A stretch of DNA of 64,000 nucleotides from Hungatella effluvii (GCF_003201875.1 NZ_QJKD01000007.1:62001-126000), one strand, 5' to 3'; shown: positions 34,890 through 44,800, numbered from the stretch's first letter. Notes: generated by a model from the letters alone, not told the origin. A program made the numbers and translations.

Positions 34890-36575
34890 ATGCAATTTGT
34901 AAAAAGAGCTTCCATTGGTATGAAGATGATGGTTTTTACCGGAGCACTGTTTTTATTTTGTACGGTCTTAAGCGCCTTTATCTATTGGAGCGTGATTGAG
35001 GGGGCCAGCAGGCGGGAGATGGAACGGATTTCAGGGCAGACCTTAAGTTCAATCAATGATGGTATGAACAGTCAGTTTGAATATATTCACAGATTTGCGG
35101 CTGCACTTATGATGGGGAATTCCTTTCAGGCTATGGTAAACCGCCAAAATGCGGAACCGAGCCTGGAGGCGCAGATTGGAATGGAGCGCACTTTATATAA
35201 TATTACGGAGTTTTCGGATCAGATAGAGGCTGTTATTTTCCGCGATTTAAGTGGAAAACTTTATGGTGTTAAGCGAAGCGGGGAGACAATTGGAAATTTA
35301 ATTTTAAAAGAGGACGCGGAGCTGTTTCTCGAGGCAGCCGATTATAAGGGCAGATGGGATATACTTCCTGAAGCGTTATTCTCCGATTCAAAATCACATA
35401 TTTCAATGGTATTTGATTTACAGAGTATAACAGATTTTCAGGAGATGGGTATAGTTGTAATCGAGATTAGTATGGATAAATTAAGCAGCGCTTTCTACGA
35501 CACGCTGCATCGATATGATCTGGATATAAAAATTCAGGACAGTCAAGGAAGCGTAATAAAGGATTTCGACAAGCTGCCACAGGAATATGAAAAGGGAAGC
35601 TGTATTGCCCGCCTGGCAGTGGAAAATGAAGGTTTTACATGGGAGTATACGAGTGCCACACCCATGGTAAGGATGGATGACGCGTACTTACAAAGCAGAA
35701 AGATTACGTTGATTGTGCTGGCGATAAACAGTTGTGTTTTGTTTCTTGGTATTTATGTAATTATCAGAGGCTTTTTACTGCCGTTAAAAAGGATGGTTGG
35801 GGTAATCGACCGGACAGGAGAAGATGTATTGGTTCATGTGGACTTAAAATCGGATACATTGGAACTTAGACAGCTTGAGAAAGCTTACAATTGCATGACT
35901 GATCGGATAGAAAAGCTGCTTGAGCGAATTATGGCAGAGCAGAAAAATTTGCGAAAGATGGAATTGAGTCTGCTTCAGGCACAGATTAATCCTCATTTTC
36001 TGTATAATACTCTAAATGATATCAGTGCACTGATCGTGACAGACCGAAAGGAACAGGCCTGCCACGTAGTAAAAGCATTCAGCAATTTCTATCGGAGAAC
36101 GTTAAGCAAGGGCAAAGATGTTATTTCTTTAAGAGAAGAACTGATGATAGTGAATGACTATCTAATAGTGCAGGGGATTCGGTTCGAGTCAGTTTTTATG
36201 GTGGAACGGGAGATTGATGAGAGTCTGTTGGAAGTCAGGGTGCCAAAGCTGATGCTGCAGCCCCTCGTGGAAAATGCCATATACCATGGCCTTAGACCAC
36301 TGGGGCATAAGGGGACGCTTAAAATAACGGTGAAAAAAGAGATAACAGGAACGATAGGTGTAACTGTTGCTGATGATGGTGTGGGTATGTACGAAAGCCA
36401 GATTCGGGATATTTTAAATGGAAACAGAGAATCTGATGGGGGACAGGGATTTGGACTGCAGAAAACGATAGAACGTATCTGCCTTTATTTTGGAGATACA
36501 GATTGTGTGGAGCTTCACAGCTGTCCGGACAGGGGGACAGAGATTACGATACATGTAATTGATTTTAATGGTTAA
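34890..36575 (+). CDS. Sensor histidine kinase, YesM/LytS type
   Basis: A 561-residue membrane kinase. Membrane segment 1 is near 15-38 and the outer sensor domain spans about 40-265. Membrane segment 2 is near 272-292. A HAMP-like linker, then the His_kinase domain with LLQAQINPHFLYNTLND (His369) and an HATPase domain (LVENAIYHGL; DDGVGM; GFGLQKT) follow. The ATG at 34890 fits a GAGGGG site at 34881-34886. Paired with the response regulator 13 bases downstream, it should control the sugar/sulfatase importer operon just upstream. Confidence 0.92.
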   Translation: MQFVKRASIGMKMMVFTGALFLFCTVLSAFIYWSVIEGASRREMERISGQTLSSINDGMNSQFEYIHRFAAALMMGNSFQAMVNRQNAEPSLEAQIGMERTLYNITEFSDQIEAVIFRDLSGKLYGVKRSGETIGNLILKEDAELFLEAADYKGRWDILPEALFSDSKSHISMVFDLQSITDFQEMGIVVIEISMDKLSSAFYDTLHRYDLDIKIQDSQGSVIKDFDKLPQEYEKGSCIARLAVENEGFTWEYTSATPMVRMDDAYLQSRKITLIVLAINSCVLFLGIYVIIRGFLLPLKRMVGVIDRTGEDVLVHVDLKSDTLELRQLEKAYNCMTDRIEKLLERIMAEQKNLRKMELSLLQAQINPHFLYNTLNDISALIVTDRKEQACHVVKAFSNFYRRTLSKGKDVISLREELMIVNDYLIVQGIRFESVFMVEREIDESLLEVRVPKLMLQPLVENAIYHGLRPLGHKGTLKITVKKEITGTIGVTVADDGVGMYESQIRDILNGNRESDGGQGFGLQKTIERICLYFGDTDCVELHSCPDRGTEITIHVIDFNG

Positions 36576-36588
36576 GGAGAGGGGAAAA

Positions 36589-37338
36589 ATGAATATCATG
36601 ATTTTGGATGATGAAACGCTGGCCAGGGATTTAATTAAGTACTGTGTACCCTGGGAAAAACTTCATCTGGATTTGGTGTATGAGGGGGGAGACGCGGCAG
36701 GAGCACTGGATTTTATGGAAGAAAACAGGGTAGATATTATATTGACGGATATTACCATGCCGGGCTTAGATGGCCTGGAGTTTACCAGAGAAGTGCGCAG
36801 GAAATGGCCGGATACGGAGATCATTGTTATCACCGGTTATGACGAGTTTGAGTATGCCAGAAAGGGGCTGCGTTTAGGGGTTTCTGACTTTATTTTAAAG
36901 CCGGTTGATGGGGCAGAGCTGGAAAAGGCATTGTCGGAAATATTGTACCGAAAAGCAAGATCCAGGGCAACTCTGCCGGAGATTGCCATGGGTGGAAAGA
37001 GGGAGCAGGGGCTTATCGGAAATGTAATGGAATATTTGGAGGAAAATTATATGGACATGGAAATGGGGCTTGGTAAGGTTGCAGATCGATTCCATGTGAA
37101 TGCCAGTTACTTGAGCAGGATGTTTAAGCAGCAGTCGGGAGTAAACTTTTCCGAATACCTTTTTGAACTGCGGATGAAAAAGGCTATGCGGAAATTGGAG
37201 CAGGCTAATGAGGAATTAATGATTTATAATTTGGCAGAGATGGTAGGATTTTCGGATGCAGACTATTTTGGAAGATGTTTTCGCAAATATACCGGAATGT
37301 CATTCAGTCAGTACAAGAAACATAAAAGATCAGAGTAA
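36589..37338 (+). CDS. Response regulator, YesN type (receiver + AraC HTH)
   Basis: A 249-residue regulator. Receiver domain with acidic pair DDE (residues 7-9), phosphoacceptor Asp54 in DIILTDITMPG, and Lys in ILKPVDG. The C-terminal AraC DNA-binding domain begins near GLGKVADRFHVNASYLSRMFKQQ and ends with the second helix-turn-helix (EMVGFSDADYFGRCFRKYTGMSFSQY). The ATG at 36589 follows GGAGAGGGG. Works with the kinase at 34890. Much shorter than the second YesN-like regulator at 46856. Confidence 0.92.
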   Translation: MNIMILDDETLARDLIKYCVPWEKLHLDLVYEGGDAAGALDFMEENRVDIILTDITMPGLDGLEFTREVRRKWPDTEIIVITGYDEFEYARKGLRLGVSDFILKPVDGAELEKALSEILYRKARSRATLPEIAMGGKREQGLIGNVMEYLEENYMDMEMGLGKVADRFHVNASYLSRMFKQQSGVNFSEYLFELRMKKAMRKLEQANEELMIYNLAEMVGFSDADYFGRCFRKYTGMSFSQYKKHKRSE

Positions 37339-37455
37339 AAGCTGCTTTTAGAAATGCGATGGTCAATTGCTTTGTATTCTATTCCCTGTGAATAATTCCC
37401 GAATTCACGGCTTATAATAGAACAGAGAACAAGAAGGACATCAAGGCAGGATATT

Positions 37456-38055
37456 ATGAGACTATGGGAACGCATCGCAATCCGCGGCAATCGGGAAGTT
37501 TATTATTATGATACAAAACAGTCCTTCGAGGCGGAAGAGTTCGCTTCGAGGCTTTATGATTTGATATGTACGGAACAGGAAAACGGAAAGACGGCGGGGG
37601 TTGTGTTCCTGTGTATCGGCACCGACCGCTCCACGGGAGACAGTCTGGGACCGCTGATTGGGTACAAGCTGAAGGAAAAACGGCTGGAGCGGGTCGAGAT
37701 CCTGGGAACGCTGGAACGTCCTGTCCACGCCATGAATTTAGAGACCTACCAGGCTATCCTTAAATTTCAGTATCCGGACCATGTGGTGGTGGCGGTGGAT
37801 GCCTCTGTGGGGAACATCGAGCACATCGGATATGTGACCCTTGGGAAGGGATCGCTGAAGCCCGGGCTTGGAGTCAGCAAGGAACTGAAGGCGGTAGGCG
37901 ACATTTTTATCACGGGTATTGTCGGAAGCTGCGGCAGCTTCGATCCCTTAATGCTTCAGAGCATCCGGCTGTCTGTCGTCATGCGGATGGCGGACTGCAT
38001 CAGCAGAAGCATTTATCTTGTCGAAAAGTTATGGGAAAATGCTTCCCTTCTTTGA
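37456..38055 (+). CDS. yyaC: YyaC-type sporulation protease-like protein (DUF1256)
   Basis: A 199-residue protein of the YyaC family, distantly related to the Gpr spore protease fold. The conserved block CIGTDRSTGDSLGPLIG (near 50) and the later VDASVGNIEHIGYVTLGKG, with IVGSCGSFDPL, are characteristic. Expressed in sporulating cells in relatives. Its presence supports a spore-forming host. It has a TATAAT box at 37413-37418 but no strong -35. Confidence 0.88.
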   Translation: MRLWERIAIRGNREVYYYDTKQSFEAEEFASRLYDLICTEQENGKTAGVVFLCIGTDRSTGDSLGPLIGYKLKEKRLERVEILGTLERPVHAMNLETYQAILKFQYPDHVVVAVDASVGNIEHIGYVTLGKGSLKPGLGVSKELKAVGDIFITGIVGSCGSFDPLMLQSIRLSVVMRMADCISRSIYLVEKLWENASLL

Positions 38056-38117
38056 CAGGTTTTGCGCTCATCCTGTGCTATGATTCATTGGATTAAAATG
38101 AATAGCGGGGTGAGCCT

Positions 38118-39533
38118 ATGGGAGAATTGTACAATCCGTTCCCGAAGCTGCCGAAGAATATACGGCAGATCGGGGAGCGTGACCAGATCGTAAAATTATA
38201 TGTGGAAGACTACGTAAATACGTATTTGAGACGTCTGTATCCGGCGGGTGGACAGGACCTACGGGTCGGCCTACTGCTCGGAAGCGTGGAAATGAACGAT
38301 GGGACGCCGTATATCTTTATCGACGGCGCCATGGAAATGGAAGATGTGACGGAACAGGGCCAGAAAGTGGTCTTTTCAGAACTGGCGTGGAAAAAGGCAA
38401 ATCAGAGTGTGGAGCAGCTGTTTCCGAAACGGTCCATCCAGGGCTGGTTTCTGTGCGGAGCGCCCGGAAATGATTTGAGTCCGCTCAATTACTGGAAGCA
38501 GCATGTCCAGTATTTTCAGGGACCCAACAAGCTGATGTATTTGAGCAGTGGTGTGGAGGGAGATGAATCAGTTTACATAACGTCAGAGGACGGATTCTAT
38601 AAGCTTTGCGGCTACAGTATTTACTATGAAAGAAATCAGATGATGCAGGATTATATGGTTCTCCGAAAGGATGTGAAGAGAATTGAGTCCGGATCGGATG
38701 AGAAGGTCATTCAGGAATTCAGAAAGCGTATGGATGAGCACAAGGACGAGGTGACGGACAGGCACCAGACTCTTGGGCTTTTACGTGGTATGTGCATGGC
38801 CATGTCCATCGTGATTCTGGCAGGCGGAATCGTAATGTTTAATAATTATGAGCGGATGCAGGAGATGGAAAGCGTCATTGCGTCCGCGATTCCTGAACGG
38901 GTGGAGTCTGCCCTGATGGGAAAGGACAATGCGGCGGGGAAGGATAAGCCAGAGTCCCATGTGGTCGTGGAAGAAGCGGAGGGCGGAGTCTATCCGACAA
39001 CGGCGGCCGTGACAAAGGAAACCATGTCGGAGACACAGCCGGTCGGCCAGAACGGCGGCGACAGCCAGGCGGCCGGAAATGGACAGAACGGCGGCGATAA
39101 TCAGGCGGGAGGAAGCGGTCAAAATGACGGAAGCGGCCAAAATGCTGGCGATGGACAGAACGGCGCTGCAGCCAACAGCGGCGGTGCCGGAAATGCAGCC
39201 GGCAACGGCAGCCAGGAGCAGGCACAGACGCCGGGCGGAAATAAGGGCGCATCTCAGGAGAACAGCTCCGACGGCCAGAGTTCAGCCGGAAACACGGCAA
39301 ACGGTCAGAAGAGCGGAAGCGATGCGGGAACCAAGCCGGCGGAGAATGGCGGCGCATCCCAGGCTGCGGCCGGAGGTACCCAGAGAGTGCACGTAGTTCA
39401 GGATGGAGAGACACTGTATGGGATTTGTATTTCAGAATATCACGATGTAAATAAATTAAAGGAAATCTGCGAGTTAAACGGACTGGAGGACGAAAATAAG
39501 ATCGTATCCGGCCAGCAGCTTCTGCTTCCTTAA
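38118..39533 (+). CDS. Membrane protein with JAB/MPN-like N-domain and C-terminal LysM
   Basis: A 471-residue protein. The N-terminal 185 residues (RVGLLLGSVEMNDGTPYIFIDGAMEM; RSIQGWFLCGAPGN) have the strand order of a JAB/MPN-type domain but lack its His-x-His zinc ligands, so it is probably not a protease. One membrane segment lies near 217-239. A Gly/Asn/Gln/Ser-rich low-complexity linker spans about 295-420, with many AGNGQNGG-like units. The last 50 residues are a LysM domain (VHVVQDGETLYGICI). Arrangement inside-membrane-wall suggests a cell-wall-linked protein, perhaps sporulation-related. The domain call for the N terminus is tentative. Confidence 0.75.
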   Translation: MGELYNPFPKLPKNIRQIGERDQIVKLYVEDYVNTYLRRLYPAGGQDLRVGLLLGSVEMNDGTPYIFIDGAMEMEDVTEQGQKVVFSELAWKKANQSVEQLFPKRSIQGWFLCGAPGNDLSPLNYWKQHVQYFQGPNKLMYLSSGVEGDESVYITSEDGFYKLCGYSIYYERNQMMQDYMVLRKDVKRIESGSDEKVIQEFRKRMDEHKDEVTDRHQTLGLLRGMCMAMSIVILAGGIVMFNNYERMQEMESVIASAIPERVESALMGKDNAAGKDKPESHVVVEEAEGGVYPTTAAVTKETMSETQPVGQNGGDSQAAGNGQNGGDNQAGGSGQNDGSGQNAGDGQNGAAANSGGAGNAAGNGSQEQAQTPGGNKGASQENSSDGQSSAGNTANGQKSGSDAGTKPAENGGASQAAAGGTQRVHVVQDGETLYGICISEYHDVNKLKEICELNGLEDENKIVSGQQLLLP

Positions 39534-39632
39534 AATTTGCGGTCTCGCGGAAAGAAAAAAATAATGCGTTTCTCCTGGAAATGATGTATACTACAATCAA
39601 ACCACTTACGGCATTTTTTAGGAGAAAACATA

Positions 39633-40889
39633 ATGAGTGATTTAGACTCTATGAACAGAGAAATTAAAAAAAGGCAGCTGAGACGGCAGATCGTTCCATC
39701 ACCTGCCCCTCAGGAAGAAGACAGTGAGGAAATCGTCCGGAAGGCCCGAAAACGTGTCAAACTGAAACGGCTCAGGATTTTCCTGATTATTGGCGTGATC
39801 TTAATTGCGGCCGGTATTGGCCTGTTTCAGTATTTCCGGTATTACCAGTATACGGGCTATGACGTCGTGTGGGAAAAAGAGATGAAGGAAGGCAGCTTCG
39901 TCGGCTATATGGATTTTGGCGGAAACGTCTTGAAATACAGCAAGGATGGCGCTTCCTACATCGATAATCAGGGAAAAGAAATCTGGGTGCAGAGCTTTGA
40001 GATGAAGTCCCCCACGGCCTGTGTGAACGGCAATTACGCGGCAGTGGCGGACCAGCAGGGCAACAGCATCTATATATTTGACAAATCGGGTCCTACAGGG
40101 ACGGCAACCACACTGCTTCCGATCATCAAAGCCACAGTCTCGGCCCACGGCGTTGTCGCCGCGGTTCTGGAAGATTCCACCTCGAACTATATCTATTTTT
40201 ATAAGAACGACGGCAATGTCCTGGACGTAAAGATTAAGGCGCTGTTAAACGGCGAAACCGGATACCCGGTGGATATCAGCCTTTCCCCTGACGGAACACA
40301 GCTGATAGGCGCGTATGCTTACTTGAAGAACGGGGCGCTTAATGGCCGTGTCGCATTCCACAATTTTGCGGAAATCGGAAAGAGCGTACCAGACCGGGTG
40401 GTGGGCGGATTTGACGAACCCTATGAGTCGTCCCTTGTGGCACGGGTACATTTCCTCGACGACACGTATTCCTGTGCGTTTGCAGATAACAGCGTATCCT
40501 TCTATTCGACAAAGAACGCGCTGTCACCGGAGCTGCTTAAGCAGGTTGTGGTGGAGGAGGAGATCAGATCTGTCTTTTACTCGGACAAGTATGTGGGGAT
40601 CATTGTGAATAACACGGATGGCGAGAACCCGGACCGGATGAATGTCTACAATCCCGACGGCACCCTCGTGTTTTCGGAGGCGTTTCATTATCAGTACACC
40701 CAGGCCGATATTGACGGAGAGCATGTAATTTTGTATAATGAAGATTCTTGCAGGGTTTATAATATGTCCGGAAGACTGAAGTTTGAAGGAACATTTGATT
40801 TTCCCGTATCCAAGATCCGGAACGGCAGATTTCCAAACACACTGCTGGTAACCGGGCCTCAGAACATGAAAGAGATAAGATTACAATAG
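39633..40889 (+). CDS. Membrane-anchored beta-propeller-like protein (DUF5711-like)
   Basis: A 418-residue protein. A basic cytoplasmic N terminus (about 1-48), one membrane segment near 49-70 (IFLIIGVILIAAGIGLFQYF), and an outer domain of repeated beta strands with blade-like pairs (GNYAAVADQQGNSIYIFDKSG; VDISLSPDGTQLIGAYAYL). Resembles the DUF5711 family of Firmicutes, which has no proven function. It is 19 bases before the transketolase gene and may be read with it. Confidence 0.75.
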   Translation: MSDLDSMNREIKKRQLRRQIVPSPAPQEEDSEEIVRKARKRVKLKRLRIFLIIGVILIAAGIGLFQYFRYYQYTGYDVVWEKEMKEGSFVGYMDFGGNVLKYSKDGASYIDNQGKEIWVQSFEMKSPTACVNGNYAAVADQQGNSIYIFDKSGPTGTATTLLPIIKATVSAHGVVAAVLEDSTSNYIYFYKNDGNVLDVKIKALLNGETGYPVDISLSPDGTQLIGAYAYLKNGALNGRVAFHNFAEIGKSVPDRVVGGFDEPYESSLVARVHFLDDTYSCAFADNSVSFYSTKNALSPELLKQVVVEEEIRSVFYSDKYVGIIVNNTDGENPDRMNVYNPDGTLVFSEAFHYQYTQADIDGEHVILYNEDSCRVYNMSGRLKFEGTFDFPVSKIRNGRFPNTLLVTGPQNMKEIRLQ

Positions 40890-40908
40890 ACCAGGAGGAT
40901 TAATACCA

Positions 40909-42888
40909 ATGAGTAAGATCGAAACCATGTCAGTCAATGCAATTCGCGTCCTTTCCGCCGATGCCATACAGAAAGCGAAATCCGGTCATCCCGGTCTTCC
41001 GCTGGGCTGCGCTTCGGCCGCCTATGAGTTATGGGCAAATCACATGAACCACAATCCGGCAGACCCGAACTGGGCCAACAGAGACCGCTTTATCTTATCC
41101 GGCGGCCACGGCTCCATGCTTCTGTATTCCCTGCTCCATTTATTTGGTTATGGAGATTTATCAAAAGAAGATATTATGAATTTCAGACAGCTGGGTTCCC
41201 TGACACCAGGACATCCGGAATATGGCCACACGGTCGGCATCGAAGCAACCACAGGACCGCTGGGCGCTGGTATGGCTATGGCTGTCGGTATGGCGGCTGC
41301 AGAGACTCATCTGGCAGAGGTCTTTAATAAGGAGGAGTATCCGGTAGTCGATCACTATACATTCGTGCTGGGCGGCGACGGCTGTATGATGGAGGGGATT
41401 TCCTCCGAGGCGTTCTCGCTGGCAGGAACACTGGGACTGTCCAAACTGATCGTCCTCTATGATTCCAATAAAATTTCCATCGAGGGAAGCACGGATATCG
41501 CATTTACCGAGAATGTCCAGAAGCGCATGGAAGCGTTCGGTTTCCAGACGATCACCGTGGAAGACGGCAATGATCTGGAAGCAATCGGACAAGCCATCGA
41601 GGAGGCGAAAGAAGATACCGAGCACCCGTCTTTCATCACCATTAAGACGCAGATCGGCTTCGGATGCCCGGCCAAGCAGGGCAAGGCAAGCGCTCACGGC
41701 GAGCCTCTGGGAGAAGAGAATGTGCTGGCTATGAAGGAGAACTTAGGCTGGCCTTCCATGGAACCGTTCTACGTTCCGGACGAGGTATATGAGCACTATG
41801 CTCACCTTGCGGAAGAGAAGGCAGAGACGGAAGCCGCATGGAACGTAATGTTTGCAGCATACTGCGAAGAATATCCGGAGATGGAAGCGCTGTGGAACGC
41901 TTATCACGATGAGAACGCAGGCGAAAAAGCCATTGAGGCGTGTGCTGATTTCTGGAGCAGGCCGGAGAAAGCCGATGCAACAAGAAATATTTCCGGAAAG
42001 ATTTTAAATAAGATTAAGACCTGTATGCCGAATCTGATCGGAGGCTCCGCTGACTTAGCGCCTTCCAACAAGACGAATATGTCGGATGTGGGCGATTACT
42101 CCAGGGAGAACCGCGGCGGACGCAACCTGCACTTCGGTGTCCGTGAGCTGGCGATGACCGCGATCGGCAACGGAATGATGCTTCACGGAGGACTGCGCGT
42201 CTTTATTGCTACCTTCTTCGTATTCAGTGATTATACAAAGCCTATGGCGCGTCTTTCCTCGCTGATGGGAGTACCGCTGACCTATATATTTACGCATGAC
42301 AGCATTGGCGTCGGCGAGGATGGGCCGACCCATGAGCCGATCGAGCAGATGGCCATGCTTCGTGCCATGCCGAATTTCCATGTGTTCCGTCCCTGTGATG
42401 AGAACGAGACCGAGTGCGCATGGTATTCTGCGCTGACCTCCAAAAAGACACCTACGGCGCTGGTTCTGACGAGACAGAATTTAACACCGATGGAAGGCAG
42501 CAGTAGAGAGGCGTTAAAGGGCGGCTATGTGATTGACGACTGTGAAGGTACGCCGGATCTGATTTTCATTGCCAGCGGTTCCGAGGTAGAGCTGGCTGTC
42601 AATGCGAAGAAGCTGCTTGCAGACAGAAAGGTCCGTGTCGTTTCCATGCCGTGTATGGACTTGTTCGAGGAGCAGTCTGCAGAATATAAGGAATCCGTAC
42701 TTCCGAAGTCTGTTCGGAAACGCGTAGCCGTAGAGGCCTTAAGCGACTTCGGATGGGGCAGATACGTTGGACTGGATGGAGCCTGTGTGACCATGACCGG
42801 ATTCGGCGCCAGCGGCCCGGCAAACCAGTTGTTTGAGCATTTCGGCTTCACCGCCGATCATGTGGCGGAGGTTGCCAGATCCTTATAG
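40909..42888 (+). CDS. tkt: Transketolase
   Basis: A 659-residue full-length thiamine-diphosphate enzyme that moves two-carbon units between pentose, hexose and other sugar phosphates. Seen: KSGHPGLPLGCA, GDGCMMEGISSEAFSLAG (thiamine diphosphate motif), DSNKISIEG, and the C-terminal pyrimidine-domain and third domains (HDSIGVGEDGPTHEPIEQ). The AGGAGG site is 12 bases upstream. In the pentose phosphate pathway it also provides erythrose 4-phosphate and ribose 5-phosphate. Confidence 0.97.
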   Translation: MSKIETMSVNAIRVLSADAIQKAKSGHPGLPLGCASAAYELWANHMNHNPADPNWANRDRFILSGGHGSMLLYSLLHLFGYGDLSKEDIMNFRQLGSLTPGHPEYGHTVGIEATTGPLGAGMAMAVGMAAAETHLAEVFNKEEYPVVDHYTFVLGGDGCMMEGISSEAFSLAGTLGLSKLIVLYDSNKISIEGSTDIAFTENVQKRMEAFGFQTITVEDGNDLEAIGQAIEEAKEDTEHPSFITIKTQIGFGCPAKQGKASAHGEPLGEENVLAMKENLGWPSMEPFYVPDEVYEHYAHLAEEKAETEAAWNVMFAAYCEEYPEMEALWNAYHDENAGEKAIEACADFWSRPEKADATRNISGKILNKIKTCMPNLIGGSADLAPSNKTNMSDVGDYSRENRGGRNLHFGVRELAMTAIGNGMMLHGGLRVFIATFFVFSDYTKPMARLSSLMGVPLTYIFTHDSIGVGEDGPTHEPIEQMAMLRAMPNFHVFRPCDENETECAWYSALTSKKTPTALVLTRQNLTPMEGSSREALKGGYVIDDCEGTPDLIFIASGSEVELAVNAKKLLADRKVRVVSMPCMDLFEEQSAEYKESVLPKSVRKRVAVEALSDFGWGRYVGLDGACVTMTGFGASGPANQLFEHFGFTADHVAEVARSL

Positions 42889-43009
42889 ACAGCAAAAAGT
42901 GCGGATGAGAAATAGAATTCCGCGCGCTGGAATGGAACTGAAACGGCGCAGGTGGAAAAATAAATACGTCGTCGGATAATACGAAAGGGAAAAAGGAGTA
43001 TAGTTCAAA

Positions 43010-43954
43010 ATGGGAAAGAAATGTATTGGCATTGATGTAGGCGGAACCAGCGTAAAGGTCGGATTATTTGAAACTACAGGTGATCTTCTTCTGAAGTGGG
43101 AAGTCCCCACCAGAAAAGAAGAGGGCGGAAAGTATATCATCGGTGATGTGGCGGCCTCCATTTTAAAGACCCTGGAAGAGAAGCAGATTCCGATGGAAGA
43201 GGTGGTCGGCGCCGGACTGGGCGTTCCGGGACCGGTTATGCCGGACGGCTCTGTCGAGGTATGCGTAAACCTGGGCTGGCACAACGTAAATCCGGGAAAA
43301 GAGCTTAGCGAACTCCTGGGCGGTCTGCCGGTAAAGAGCGGCAATGACGCCAATGTGGCAGCCCTCGGCGAGATGTGGCAGGGCGGTGGAAAAGGATTTG
43401 ACGATATCGTAATGGTAACGCTGGGAACAGGCGTTGGCGGAGGTGTTATCATCGGCCAGAAGATCATCGCGGGCAAGCATGGACTGGCAGGAGAGATCGG
43501 CCACATCCATATCCGTGACGAAGAGACAGAGAGCTGCAACTGCGGCGGCGTAGGCTGTGTAGAGCAGATATCCAGCGCCACAGGCATCGCGCGGGAGGCC
43601 AGAAGAAAGATGGCCGCATCGGATGCTCCGTCTGCCATGAGGGAGTTCGGCGATGATATCACGGCGAAGGACGTGCTGGATGCCGCAAAAGCCGGCGATG
43701 CGCTGGCGCTTGAGACGATGGAAGTGGTAGGCCACTATCTGGGCCTCGCACTGGCACAGATCTCCATGGTAGTGGACCCGGAGGTATTTGTACTGGGCGG
43801 CGGTGTGTCAAAGGCAGGACAGTTCCTGATCGATACCATTTATAAGCATTACGATAAGTATACTCCGATTTCCAAGAATAAAAGTGGAATCGTACTGGCT
43901 ACCCTGGGCAATGATGCGGGGATTTATGGGGCGGCGAGACAGATATTGGATTAA
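43010..43954 (+). CDS. glcK: Glucokinase, ROK family
   Basis: A 314-residue kinase. ATP motif IDVGGTSVKVG, NDANVAALGEMW (catalytic Asp), GTGVGGGVI, and an intact ROK zinc motif CNCGGVGCVEQ near residue 180, unlike the second ROK kinase in this window. The GHIHI and VDPEVFVLGGGVS blocks match GlcK of Firmicutes. It phosphorylates glucose at carbon 6 with ATP. Located 121 bases after transketolase, it probably forms a separate or weakly coupled unit. Confidence 0.93.
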   Translation: MGKKCIGIDVGGTSVKVGLFETTGDLLLKWEVPTRKEEGGKYIIGDVAASILKTLEEKQIPMEEVVGAGLGVPGPVMPDGSVEVCVNLGWHNVNPGKELSELLGGLPVKSGNDANVAALGEMWQGGGKGFDDIVMVTLGTGVGGGVIIGQKIIAGKHGLAGEIGHIHIRDEETESCNCGGVGCVEQISSATGIAREARRKMAASDAPSAMREFGDDITAKDVLDAAKAGDALALETMEVVGHYLGLALAQISMVVDPEVFVLGGGVSKAGQFLIDTIYKHYDKYTPISKNKSGIVLATLGNDAGIYGAARQILD

Positions 43955-43976
43955 TTTAGAATAGAAAATAGCAAAG

Positions 43977-44020
43977 GGGCATTAAGTCTGTATTTGTTAC
44001 AGATTTAATGCTCCTATTGT
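43977..44020 (+). terminator. Terminator after glucokinase gene
   Basis: Arms at 43977-43992 and 43998-44014 pair over about 16 bases with two interruptions. The following sequence is T-rich only in part. It also lies downstream of the convergent orphan gene. Confidence 0.65.
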
Positions 44021-44041
44021 TATATCAAAAACATACGCTGG

Positions 44042-44800
44042 TTATTGCCATGGTGTAGTGATATTTTTAGTTATCCAGTCAACCATCTCTTCATCAGACA
44101 TATTTAAATCATAGTACATATAGTTATTGGAAAACCACTCGTGAATAGTTCCGGGCTTACTGTTGTAATAATATTCTTCTAAGATTGATCCGCTTCCTTC
44201 GACTGGACCAAGTTCAACTGTTTTTATAATAGGATTACCATCGATTACACGATCAAAAATTATTTTTGTTTTGGTGTATGCTTCAGGTAATTTCTCCTCG
44301 GTTTGGGGATCTTTACCATCCCATGTATTTAAAATAATAATACTATTGTCATCATTTATTGACACATCATTAAATACACAGCTATTTCCTATAAAACCTG
44401 CAATACTTGAATAATACCCGGAAACTTTCCCCTCCTCTATTTTATCAATTATGATATGTTCCATCACATAGCCAGAGGCGGCATACGGAGGATGGTAACC
44501 TGGATCAAATTTTTTCCCGACAAAACATGATAAATCCTCATTAGACTCTTTTGAAACCGCTCTGTTTATTTCTTCTATTGCAGATATTCGGGACTCAACT
44601 TCAGGATCGGCAGTTTCACCTGGTGCCAACTCCTGATCCTGCACTTCTTTTGTTTCAGGCAGCCGTTTGCTCTCTCGGATCTCGCCCGTATGATTGTTTA
44701 CATCGCTATTTACCTCAGGATATTTATTATTATTATTATTATCCAAATGAGTTGATGCTAATATGAACGTTAATATAATGATATAAATATAGTTATTCAT
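44042..44800 (-). CDS. Uncharacterised secreted protein, AT-rich
   Basis: A 252-residue protein with an N-terminal hydrophobic segment (YIYIIILTFILAST), then a run of five Asn (from AAT repeats) and a Glu/Lys-rich linker. The rest is an unrecognised acidic domain (YAASGYVMEHIIIDKIEEGKVSGYYS; ILEEYYYNSKPG). Weak GGAG site upstream. Its base composition is clearly more AT-rich than the flanking genes, and it stands alone, so recent acquisition is possible. Signal cleavage or membrane anchoring cannot be decided. Confidence 0.65.
   Translation of the reverse strand: MNNYIYIIILTFILASTHLDNNNNNKYPEVNSDVNNHTGEIRESKRLPETKEVQDQELAPGETADPEVESRISAIEEINRAVSKESNEDLSCFVGKKFDPGYHPPYAASGYVMEHIIIDKIEEGKVSGYYSSIAGFIGNSCVFNDVSINDDNSIIILNTWDGKDPQTEEKLPEAYTKTKIIFDRVIDGNPIIKTVELGPVEGSGSILEEYYYNSKPGTIHEWFSNNYMYYDLNMSDEEMVDWITKNITTPWQ

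Noticed and set aside
36589..37338. Response regulator considered as part of a YyaC/sporulation unit.
   Set aside because: It is coupled to the upstream sensor kinase, and a 117-base gap with its own -10 box precedes yyaC.
39060..39380. Repetitive GC-rich stretch considered as a DNA repeat array.
   Set aside because: The units are irregular and in frame; they are the low-complexity Gly/Asn/Gln/Ser linker of the LysM protein.
38875..39600. A 241-codon minus-strand frame opposite the low-complexity part of the LysM gene.
   Set aside because: Proline/arginine/histidine-rich translation of a repetitive GC-rich stretch, with no ribosome site.
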